Below are positions 36,361 to 46,357 of a stretch of DNA of 64,000 bases, piece after piece (within the stretch, counting starts at the first letter, position 1; each line of letters starts with the position of its first letter). The notes under the pieces were generated by a model, which worked only from the letters and a program-made list of their open reading frames with translations, was not told the DNA's origin and did no database searches. Source of the stretch: Cenococcum geophilum 1.58 (lineage: Eukaryota > Ascomycota > Dothideomycetes > Gloniales > Gloniaceae). Both the position numbers and the translations under genes were made by a program. The stretch is from positions 744,001 to 808,000 of the forward strand of contig KV748191.1 of the NCBI GenBank assembly GCA_001692895.1, in the 5' to 3' direction.

Positions 36361-39300
36361 CAACCTACTCCTAGAAGTTTTTATTGAAACAGTAAGCCTT
36401 ATTAATAGTGGTAGTATAGCACCAGCGTTTACAGACGAAGACTCGCTTATAAAAAAGCATAATATTATAATAAAAAGACTCCTAGTCCTAAAACCACTCC
36501 GCCTTGCCAACGGACTCCTATCCAGCTTTATTACCCATTACTTTACAGCAAAAATAATAATCGGCTACTATACAGAATCTATGCTTTTCTACGTCATGAA
36601 GTTATCACCCTTAATATTAGTAATCCTTAGAATGCCCTAGCTTAAAAAGCATAACCTAAGCATAGATTTCCCCGCCCTAGAGCTTAATTTCGACTCTAAT
36701 TACTATGCCTATAACTGTCTCCTATAGCATATTCCTGACTGTAACTAAGCAGCACCACGCGGACGCATTATACGGCTAACGCTTAGATACCGTTAACCAA
36801 CAGTAAAAGAGGTGCCTAATATTAGTAAACTAATATATATAATAAACAAAGCGGAGATCCTAGAAGACTAGACTACTGCCCCGTCTCTAAGAAAATAAAT
36901 TCTACTAAATTTCACTACAACTGTCCACTAAGTCCCACCGCAACTTTCTACTAAGTTCTACCGTAAATGTCCACCAAGCTCCACCGCAAATATCTACTAA
37001 GTCCCACCGCAACTTTCCACTAAGTCCCACCGCAACTATTTACTAAGTTCCACCGTAACTGTCTACTAAGTTCTACTATAACTATCTACCAAGTCCCACC
37101 GCAATCCACCGTCTCCTACCTGCACTATAATACTACTAGAACCATAAGTCCCCTACATACACCCCCTTAACCTAGGTTAGGCAATAAGACACCTAACTTT
37201 AAGACATTTGCTATACGTATATGCGACCATATATATAACAGTTAAGAGCGTTATAGCTAAGGCTAAAACCAGAGCAATTAAGACCTCCCCCCCGTAACGC
37301 CTAACCTTATACCCGTCTCCCGCGCGTACTGTATAGGGCCGCCGCCTTACTTCTGCCCCCCTGGGCCAACCAAGCTGTGCTAGCCTAGTTATAGCACCGG
37401 AGAACCAGACACGCCCTAACCTAGACAATATTAAATATACTTGTGCCGTTAACTTTACCCAGTTCTATAAATAAAAAGGCGTAAAGGTGATAAGGATCTA
37501 TATAGCGGAGCTAGTAGAACTGGTTAAATAAGAAGAACACCAATAGCTGCTTAAGAAGCTGCCTATAGGCCTAATAGAAGTACCGGACCTGTTAAAAAGG
37601 TCTTTCTGCCAGCTAGTAGAAGGCGACTATATGATAGAGGAAGCCTATAAAGCACTACCCCCTTATTTCTATGACTTCCTTAAAATAAACCTAAAAACTA
37701 AGTCCGAGTCCCTACGCCGGAAAGTAGTTAATACTAATATCGAAAAATTCCTAAAAGGCAAACTAGGATTAACCTATAAAGACATTTTATAACGCCTGCT
37801 AAAGGAGTTTTATAAATATATTAAATACTTCCTCCCTAAAAACGCAGACAAGCTGCCCCCTTACCGACTATAGGACCATAAGATTAAGATTATACCCAGA
37901 AAGCAGGCCCCGTATTATAAGAACAGACTACTTTTACCTACTAAACTTAGTTACGTAAAGAAGTGGATTGACGAGATACTAGATAAGGGTTTTATCCGCA
38001 AATCGACCTCACTAGCCGCCGTACCACTCCTCCTTGCCGCAAAACCTGGCGGTAGTATATAAATCTGCTATAACTACCAAGGCCTAAACACAGTTACTAT
38101 TAAGAATCGGTACCTATTGCCGCTAATCCGTAAGACACTTAATGCACTCTATAGTGCCAAATACTTTACTAAGCTTAATGTAATTACTACATTTAACCGG
38201 ATCCGGATTACGGAGGGCCATAAGTAGCTTATAGCATTTATTACCCGGTTTGGGCTCTATAAAATATTAGTTACACCATTTAGTCTCTATAACGCACCTA
38301 CTATATTCCAGAACTATATTAACCATATTTTACACAACGCCCTTAACAACTACTGCACTGCGTATCTTAATAATATCCTTATTTTCTTAAAAACACGCGC
38401 CGAGCACACGAAATATGTAAACGAAATTATCCAGAGACTTGGTAATACTGGACTCTAGATTAACATTAATAAGTCTAAGTTTTATGCTACTAAAATAAAA
38501 TACCTTAGCTTAATTATCTCCACTAACGGCATAACCATAGACCCTAAGAAGGTATAGGCCTTACAGGAATAGAAGAACCCAACGTTAGTTAAAGAACTAC
38601 AGCAATTTCTTAGCTTCGCGAACTTTTACCAACGATTTATCTAAGGCTATTCCAAGGTAGTCGAACCTATAACTAGGCTACTAAAGAAGAGCACTAGCTA
38701 GCTATGGGGCCCCAATTAAGCACAAGCATTCCAGACCCTAAAAATAGCGTTCACTACAGCGCCGGTCCTAGCGTATTACAACCATATGAAGAAGACCATA
38801 GTAGAGACAGACGCCTTAAACTAGGCTTTAGGTGGAGTGCTCTACCAAGCTAACGAAAGTAATAAGCTTAAGCCAGTCGCATTCTTCTCTGCTAAGCACC
38901 TAGCCCCTAAATATAACTACGAAATATATAATAAGGAGCTCCTAGTAATTATTAAGGCGCTAAAAGAATGGCGCCCTAAACTATAAGGAACTAAGCAGCC
39001 GTTTAAAATTATTACGGACTATAAAAACCTCCAGACCTTTATAATAACGAAATAACTAAACCAGCGCCAAGTCCGCTAGGCTAAGTTCTTTTCCTAATTT
39101 AATTTTGTTATTACCTATAGGCCCGGTACTAAAGCCACGATCCTAAACACTCTTAACCGCCTCCCAGGCGTAGCACCTGCTAATGCTAGTAACGAACGTC
39201 TACGACACCGAGACCGCGTTATCTTACCAACGAAGAAAGTCGACCCTACTATCCTAGAAGAGCTGCTAAGCGAATCCCAAGACTAGAGCGTCAAAGATTT

Positions 39301-40940
39301 TATCGCAGTAATGGACCCAGAACCTAAGAAAAAACCGCTTAAGGAGCTTATTAAGAATGCCTATAAGGAGAATAAACTTGCTAGGGATATATTGGCTGTG
39401 CTACGCAAACAGGAAGGCCGTAAAGCACGCCGTTGGCCTAAGCAGATCAGGAAGTTACTCCGCTGTAATAAATCCAAATATTCAATTATTGACGGCCTAA
39501 TCTACTATAGGAATCGAGTATTTGTCCCTAATTTACCTAAACTCCGACTAGAAGTTGTATACCGCACGCACAGTTTAGGCCCTACGGGCCACCCAGGCCG
39601 CGTTAAGACACTAGACCTCCTTAATTAAACCTATTAGTGGCCAGGTATTTTATAGTTTATAGCTACCTTTATAAAAGACTGCGCTCTCTACTTCCGCATA
39701 AAGACCCCACGCTTAGCACCGCCCGGTTTCCTAAAACTACTAGAACTACCAGTCCGCCCATAGACTGATATCTCTATTAACCACGTCATCAACCTGCCTA
39801 AATGCCTTTGCAACGGTAAAACATACAGATATATCTTTATCGTTATTAACCGCCTAATAAAAATAAGACACTTTATTCCTATCACTAACCTAGATACTAA
39901 GGAGCTCGTCAAAGCATTTATTTACACTATCTATAAGTTACATAACGCCCTAAATACTATTATTTCTAACAGAGGTTCTTTATTCATTTCTAACTTCTAG
40001 CGTCGCCTAAACCAACGCCTAAAAGTAACCCTAAGCCCCAGTTCCGTATGGCACCCTAAAATAGATGGCCAAACTAAGATTATTAATGCAGCAATAAATA
40101 AGTACTTACGCGCCTTTATAAGCTTCACCCAAGACAACTAGGTAGATTAGCTCCCCCTTACTAAGTTTGCCATAAATAACTAGGTCAACGAGACCACCAA
40201 AATCTCACCATTCTTTGCCAATTATAGCTACAACCCACGTCTGGGCGTTAAACCAGCGGGCCCCTAGCCATTAGCCCTGCCCGTATATACAAAGAAGGAG
40301 TACTTATAAGCTGATACTATTGTGAACCGCTTTAAGCGTATTCTAACTTAGCTTAAGGCCCTAGCTTATATCTCCCAGCAACGCTATAAAGATAACACTA
40401 ATATAAAACGGGATAAAGGTATAATATTTAAAAAGGATAATATGGTTATAGTTAGCCTTAAAAACATAAAGACTAACCGGCCTAAGAGAAAGTGGGACGA
40501 CAACTGGGATGGACCCTGGCCCGTCTTAGCTACCTATAGAGGATTAATTATAGTGAACCTTCTAGACTATATCTATGTTAATAAGTCTTTCCATACTTTA
40601 AAAGTCCGACTCTGGTTCCCTAAAGAGATCCCTAGCCAAGCACGCATTAACAAAGAAGAACGTTATAATATTACAGGTAGGATAGCCAAAAGGGATAATA
40701 ACGGTAATATCACAGACAAGTGGGAATTTAAAAAGATTCTTAATATACACAATAAACAAATAGACGAGCACGGCTTAACATATTATATTAAGTAGAAGTA
40801 TTATAGTAAGAAAACCTAGGAACCTAAAAAATCTCTAAAAGGGTGCGAGCGCGCACTACTAAAGTTCTATAAGCAACACCCTAAGAAGCCAGGACCCCTA
40901 AACTGGGCATAAGATAAGGGAGAGTTATTACGCCGAGGTT
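36361..40940 (+). pseudogene. E2 pol pseudogene: protease to chromodomain
   Basis: The protease site at about 36404 reads NSGSIAPAFTDEDS, with the catalytic Asp as Asn. After a 23-bp tandem array (36897-37103) and a linker, reverse transcriptase runs from about 37900 to 38560 with the YxDD box as YLNN at 38363-38374. RNase H (about 38760-39110) has ETDALNQALGGVLYQ. The stretch 39311-39628 is open and holds the integrase H-H zinc part. The integrase core has the second Asp as Asn (SNRGSLF) and the final Glu as Lys (DGQTKIINA). The open frame 40442-40795 covers the integrase tail and most of the chromodomain (KWEFKKILNIHNKQIDEHGL, then LKFYKQHPKKPGP). Protease and RT share one reading frame. 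Confidence 0.9.
36897..37103 (+). repeat. 23-bp tandem array inside E2 polyprotein (9 units)
   Basis: There are nine units of exactly 23 bp, for example ACTTTCCACTAAGTCCCACC plus GCA. Because 23 is not a multiple of three, each unit is read in a different frame; three units make a 69-bp block encoding a 23-residue repeat (motifs VPPQLSTK, then SHRN or FYRK, then SSTA/V). Nine units total 207 bp and keep protease and RT in frame. Stops in it are CAA-to-TAA changes. I do not see the array in E1. Confidence 0.9.
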
Positions 40941-40967
40941 AATCACGTAATGGTTAAGATGTTATAG

Positions 40968-40990
40968 AACTTTAACCGCCGGTTAAAGTT
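40968..40990 (+). repeat. Palindrome 1 in E2 3' region
   Basis: This has the same 11-nt arms as in element C, followed by TCTAATTAGTTAGATTC. It lies between the end of the chromodomain frame and the second module at 41052. Confidence 0.9.
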
Positions 40991-41051
40991 GTCTAATTAG
41001 TTAGATTCTTGCTAAAGGCGTAGCGCTAGACCAATTCGGATGGCGGCGTGG

Positions 41052-41149
41052 AATTCTGCCAACTTTATTCACTAAGCCGACTAATTAGGATTTTCTATCC
41101 CCGGGATAGAAAATCGCCATTGGCCCGGTTAAGGGCGGTAAGCGGAACT
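41052..41149 (+). repeat. 98-bp palindrome-centred module in E2
   Basis: The module ends in AATTCTGC (AGTTCCGC in E1) and GCGGAACT, so the termini are short inverted repeats. Its centre (41089-41115) is a near-perfect palindrome with 13-nt arms, GATTTTCTATCCC and its complement, around one base. It is 98 bp long, as in E1 (41651-41748), and also found next to the copia element (61473-61564). It looks like a tiny MITE or a structured cis-element. Confidence 0.85.
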
Positions 41150-41234
41150 AACATCTTCACGACAAAAACGCGCATTACCCGTTTTTAGAGTTACTTATTT
41201 GGTTTAGAGTTACCTATTTAGTTTAGGGACTAAA

Positions 41235-41254
41235 CCTTTTGGGGAGGGGAGTAC
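41235..41254 (+). promoter_or_regulatory. E2 polypurine tract
   Basis: The GGGGAGGGGAG run is directly before the 3' LTR. Its complement, CTCCTCTCCCC, follows the E1 3' LTR at 41557-41567. Confidence 0.85.
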
Positions 41255-41440
41255 TATTACGGCACTGACTTATCGCATACTGTTCCATACTGTCTTATAC
41301 TATTTCCTACCGTTAGCTGACCCACCACTAGCGCCTTAGCGGCTGGCCCTACTATTTGTGTACAATACCCCTTTTCACCTTCTTCTCCTCTTTATACCAC
41401 AACGTAGTTATTTAGTCTACTTTATTGCAGTACTGTGACA
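41255..41440 (+). repeat. E2 3' LTR
   Basis: This 186-bp LTR begins TATTACGG (terminal G and the fourth base mutated) and ends GTACTGTGACA. It is followed by the TATTG duplication and the rest of the E1 LTR. Confidence 0.95.
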
Positions 41441-41445
41441 TATTG

Positions 41446-41553
41446 TATACAAATAGTAGGGCCAGCCGCTAAGTCGCTAGTGGTGGGCCAGCTAATAGTA
41501 GAAAATAGTATAAAACAGTATAAAACAGTATACGTCAGGTCAGTGCCGTAACA
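41446..41553 (-). repeat. E1 3' LTR, second part
   Basis: The remaining 108 bp of the interrupted E1 LTR end CAGTGCCGTAACA. The C-rich complement of the polypurine tract follows. Confidence 0.95.
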
Positions 41554-41650
41554 GTACTCCTCTCCCCTAGATAGTTTGGTCCCTAAACCAAATAAATAAC
41601 TTAAAAATAGGCAGTATATAGGGTTGCCTATTTTTTACCACAAAGATATT

Positions 41651-41748
41651 AGTTCCGCTTACCGCCATTAACCGAGTTAATAGCGATTTTCTATGCCTGG
41701 CATAGAAAATCCTAATTGGTTAGTTTAGTAAGTAAGGTCGGCGGAACT
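41651..41748 (-). repeat. 98-bp palindrome-centred module in E1
   Basis: The plus strand starts AGTTCCGC and ends GCGGAACT, an exact 8-bp inverted repeat. The central palindrome at 41685-41711 has arms GATTTTCTATGCC and complement, so one stem pair differs from E2 and both sides changed together. Confidence 0.85.
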
Positions 41749-41809
41749 CTATACCGCCACCCAAATTAATCCGCGTGGCGTTTCTTAGTGAGAATTTGGC
41801 TAATTAGAT

Positions 41810-41832
41810 AACTTTAACCGCCGGTTAAAGTT
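41810..41832 (-). repeat. Palindrome 1 in E1 3' region
   Basis: The arms are identical to those in C and E2, with flanking CTAATTAGAT and TATAATATCTTAA. Just beyond it (41838-41865) AACCACC and GGTGGTT form a second small stem. Confidence 0.9.
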
Positions 41833-41869
41833 CTATAATATCTTAACCACCATAAATTTTAACACGGTG

Positions 41870-44800
41870 GTTGACCGCGACCTTAGCGTAACTTTTCCTT
41901 ATCTTATACCCAGTCTGGGGGTCCTAGCTTCTTAGGGTGTTACTTATAAAAGCGCTATACAGCTTATTTACAACCCTTTAGGTCTTCCTCTAGCTGCTAG
42001 GTTATATCCTTATAATATTTCTATTTAATCTTATAAGTTAGGCCCTAGGGGTCTTTATTATATATATTAAAGATTTTCTTAAACTCCTATTTATCTTCTA
42101 TATTGCTATTATCGTCTCTCTCTACCACTCGTCCTTATACATTACAACGCTCTATAGTATTAATATTTAATTAGCTAAGGATCTCTTTAGCAGCCTAAAG
42201 GCGGACCTTAGATATATAAAAGGATTTATTTACTTAGATATAGTCTGGGAGGTCTACTATAACTGCCCCTTAGTATANNNCGAGTATAGGGTACGGGCCG
42301 TCCTATTTNTNGTCCTATTTCTTCTTANGTCTATTTATTTTTATATTTTCTAAGCTAACTATAACTATATCGCCTTTATAGAATAACACACTCTTATCCC
42401 TATAGGTATTAGCATTATCTTTATAGCGTTACTATAAAATCCAGGCTAGGGCCTTAAGCTATATTAATATCTGCTTAAAGCGGTTAGCTATAGAGTCTAT
42501 ATAAAAGAACTCCTTCTTTACTTATACTAATAGTGTTAGTAGGTAGGGGCCAGCAGGCTTAATTTTAAGGTAAGGGTTAAAGCCATAGTTTACAAAAAAC
42601 GGGGAGATACCTATGCTTTTATTAACTTAGTTATTTGTAGCAAACTTAGTAAGCAGTAGGTAGTTAACCTAGTTGTCCTATATAAAGCTAATAAAGCATA
42701 AAGGTATTTATTTACGGCAGCGTTAATAATTTTGGTTTAGCCATCCATTTCTAGGTATTAGGCTAAGCTTAGTTGCAAGGTTATCTTAAGGCGTTTACTT
42801 AATCGTCGCTAAAAGTCGCTAACAAATTATATGCCGCGATTAGAGATAATTATACTTAGTACACCGTAAAGCTTATATACGTTGTTAATAAAGCCATTAA
42901 CTAGCTCCTCTGTTAAGAGTCCTATTACTAGAATAAGGTATTATATTTTAGTTAGGCGGTCTATAATAACAAGGATATATTTATATACCTTACCGTAGCG
43001 TTAGTATACCGGCAGCGTTATAATATAGTTAATTAAGATATTAGTTTACGGGCGGGTAGGTAATTCTAGTAGCTTTAGGAAACCGGGTGGGGTAAAATAG
43101 GGGTTTTTAGTGCGAAAGTATAGGGCATAGTCTTTAACAAAGGTAGCCGTAAACTAGGAGATTCCTAGCCACTAGTATATTTAGTTTAAGAGGTTAAAAG
43201 TCTTAACTCGGCTAGGGTAACTAGCGGGGCCGCTACTATAAGAGTAATAGGTAACTTTTAGGCGGAGGTCTAGGGCGTTAGGGATAAAGAGACGTTAGTA
43301 GAAGTAGATCTATCTATTAACAATACTATATTCTAACTTATTATAATAGAGTAGTTTCCTAATCTTCTTTAGCTAACGGCGAGCTTTCCAATTATATAGG
43401 GCTGCTACTATATCTTTTACGAGTTTGTTCTCCTAGTATCCTAGCTAAATTAACTTATCTAGTAACTTTTTAGCTATTTTAGGGTCTAGAGCGGCTATAA
43501 ACTCCGCGTTGTTAGAGTTATGGGACTTATATAGTAATTCTTCTAAGATTATAAGGTTAACTTTCTAGGGCGGTATAACGACTTAGGCTTAGTAGCGGAG
43601 GCGTTTATTATTAGCGTCCTTAGGCCTTATTCCTAGTAGCTAGCTTAGGGCGTTAGGGAGCGTGGCTTTACTACTAAGTCTATATATAATTACAAAGTTA
43701 AACTATAAAAGGAACTCTGCCCACCGGACTTAGTGCTAGTTTAGCTACTTAGTAGTTATAAACGTCTGTAGGTTCTTATAGTTAGTAATAATTTTAAACG
43801 GCTCCTTAGTCCCTTATAGCGATAGTAGAGTAGCCTTAGATAAATCGTTGGTAGAAGTTCGCGAAGCCGAGAAATTGTTATAGTTCTTTAATTAATATTG
43901 GGTCCTTCTATTCCTATAAGGCCTATACCTTCTTAGGGTCCATAGTTATGCCATTAGTTAAGATAATTAAGCCGAGGTATTTTATTTTAGTAGAGTAAAA
44001 CTTAGACTTATTAATATTAATTTAAAGTCTAGCATTACCGAGTTTTTAGATGACTTTATTTACATACTTAGTATACTTAGCGCGTATTTTAGAAAAGACA
44101 AGGACGTTATTAAGGTAGGCAGTATAGTAGTTATTAAGGGCGTTATATAAAATATAGTTAATATAGTTTTAAAATATAGCGGGTGCGTTATAGAGGCTAA
44201 ATAGTATAACTAGTATTTTATAGAGTCCAAACCGGGTAATAAATGCTATAAGCCACCTATAGCCCTCTGTAATCCGGATCCGGTTAAACGCAGCAATTAT
44301 ATTAAGTTTAGTAAAGTACTTAGCACTATAGAGTGCGTTAAGTATCTCGCGGATTAGTAGCAGTGGGTATTAATTCTTAATAGTAACTATATTTAGGCCT
44401 TAGTAGTTATAGTAGATTTATATACTACCGTTGGGCTTAATAGCAAGGAGGAGTAGTACAGTAGCTAGTAAGGTTAATTTACGGATAAAACCCTTATCTA
44501 GCATCTTATTAATCCACTTCTTTACATACCTAAGTTTAGTAGGTAAAAGTGGTCTATTTTTATAGTACGGGGCCTAGTTTCTAGGGGTGATCTTAATTTT
44601 ATGGTCCCATAGTTAGTAAGGGGGTAGCTTATCTACGTTCTTAGGGAGGAAGTGCTTAATATATTTACTAAACTCCTTTAGTAGGCGTTATAGAATGTCT
44701 TTGCGGGTTAATCCTAGTTTGCCTTTTAGGAATTTTTTAACATTAGTATTAACTATCTTCCGATATAAAAGCTCGGGTTTAGTTTTTAGATTTATTTTAA

Positions 44801-45060
44801 GGAAGTTATAAAAATAGGGGGGAAGCACTTTACAAGCTTCCTTTATTATATAGTTGCCTTCTATTAGTTGGCGGAAAGACCTTTCTAATAGGTTTAGTAC
44901 TTCTATTAGGCCTATAGGCAGCTCTTTAAGCAGCTATTAGTGCTTATCTTATTTAACTAGTTCTACTAGCTCCGCTATATAGATCTTTATTACCTTTATA
45001 TCTTTTTATTTATAGAACTAGGTAAAATTAATAGTATAAGTGTATTTAATATCGTCTAGG
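41870..45060 (-). pseudogene. E1 pol pseudogene: RT to chromodomain
   Basis: Read leftward, the pol N-terminal region (about 45060-44600) matches E2 37440-37900. Reverse transcriptase (about 44600-43900) has YLNN at 44106-44117. RNase H (about 43900-43350) and integrase (about 43300-42400) follow, and a chromodomain with its C-terminal tail lies at about 42060-41880. The last part closely parallels E2 40820-40940. It is more mutated than E2. Ambiguous bases at 42278-42330 lie in the integrase tail. Confidence 0.85.
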
Positions 45061-46194
45061 TTAGGGCGTATTTAGTTCTCTAGTGCTATAGCTAGGCTAG
45101 TATAGCTTAGTTAGCCTAGAGGGGCGGAAACGAGGCGGCGGCCCTATATAGTACGCGCGGGAGACAGGTATAAGGCTAGGCGTTATAGTGGCGCGGTTTT
45201 TATTATCTGGGTCTTAGTAGTTCTATAGCCAGTCCTTGCTATAACGCGAGCTATAGTATGCGTATATAGTATATGGCTTAGTTCTAGGTATTAGGCTAAG
45301 CGGCTAGGGTTTAAATAGTGCCTAGGTTAGGGTTAGATTTTTAGTAGTAGTGGCGTAAAGCGGACCTTCTTCCATAGTCTTAGTAGGGCTAGCTAGCCTA
45401 TTATTTTGGTCTTAAGTGCTAGGGTAGTTCAGTCTTCTACTATCTTGTTTCTTTATAGCTATATAGGCTCCCCTTTATTAGGAACGTCTTTTACTATTAG
45501 GGCTTTATATATAGTCTTAGGCACTAGGCTTAGTAGTGCTAAGTATCTATATAGGGCGTCCCTATTAACGTCGGCTATCCCCTACGGGAGGTAGTGCCTA
45601 AAGTAGTAGTCTAAGTTAAAGCGGATCTTAAGTTTCCTAAAGCTAGGACGGGGCTTATGCTTCTAAAGCCAGGGCATACCTAGGATAATTAGGGTAGTAG
45701 GCGAGAGTTTAGTAACAAAAAAGAGTATAGCTTTAGTATAGAGGCCAACTAATATTTAGGCGGTAAAGTAGTTCGTAATAAGCGAAGTTAGGATGCTATC
45801 TATAAGGCGCAGTAGCCTAAGTGCTAACAGCTTCTTAATTATAACGTTATACTTTCTTATAATAGACTCTGCGTTGGCAAATACTATTATAGTACTACCG
45901 GAGTTTACTAGGCTTACTATATTAATATAAACTTAGGGGTATAGGTTATATAATAAGGAGAGTTGGGTTTAAATAAGGATTAATTTCTTATTACTATTTG
46001 CTGATTTAAGATTAAGTAGTAGTTTACTAATAGAAAGGACTAATTAATCTAGTAACAGGGACCTAATCTTCTTATCTTCCTCCTTATATGGTTTAGACCC
46101 TTAAATATAACTTAGTCTAAAGGTCTGCCTTTTAACGACTAGGGTATAGGGCTGTCTTAGTAGGGTGGTCTAGTATCCGTCTAGCTGACGGTAT
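45061..46194 (-). pseudogene. E1 gag/protease region, left of pogo insertion
   Basis: This is minus-strand coding relic between pol and the pogo element, in the position of Gag C-terminus and protease. I see scattered similarity to E2 but could not fix the protease motif. The plus-strand open frame at 45406-45594 is a shadow. The 23-bp array of E2 is not recognisable here. Confidence 0.55.
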
Positions 46195-46196
46195 TA

Positions 46197-46279
46197 CTCG
46201 AGCCCTGTCGGGTTACTTACGTAATACACCTACGGTGTAGCTCGCACGTAGTGCGGGCCTACACCCTTAACGATAATAC
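46197..46279 (+). repeat. pogo left terminal inverted repeat
   Basis: These 83 bp match the complement of 48538-48620 with few transitions. They end in CCCTTAACGATAATAC. Confidence 0.9.
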
Positions 46280-46357
46280 ACCCTTAATGATAATTCGAAA
46301 TCTATACACCTACTTTAAAGCCCTATATTTTAACCACACCGCTATAGCCTTTAAATT

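Larger units (their letters stand above)
34259..41440 (+). mobile_element. Ty3/gypsy chromovirus, family E copy 2 (E2), inside the LTR of E1
   Basis: This complete 7.2-kb plus-strand element has 186-bp LTRs at 34259-34444 and 41255-41440 and the duplication TATTG at 34254-34258 and 41441-41445. It shares its LTR with E1 but is inserted in the opposite direction, creating large inverted repeats. The LTRs differ at 10 of 186 positions by my count, all transitions. It keeps more CA/TG than its hosts and several open stretches above 100 codons, so it is among the youngest insertions. Confidence 0.95.

Noticed and set aside
37177..37428. 83-codon minus-strand open frame
   Set aside because: It is antisense to the E2 pol linker just after the 23-bp array. 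No start context or domain supports it.
39688..39912. Minus-strand 74-codon frame
   Set aside because: It is antisense to the E2 integrase core, where the plus strand gives clear family motifs.
45406..45594. Plus-strand 62-codon frame
   Set aside because: It is antisense to the E1 gag/protease relic, with no domain.
46197..46279. GC-rich hairpins as a transcription terminator or tRNA-like gene
   Set aside because: They are part of the pogo terminal inverted repeat and recur at the other end. No cloverleaf or T-run is present.
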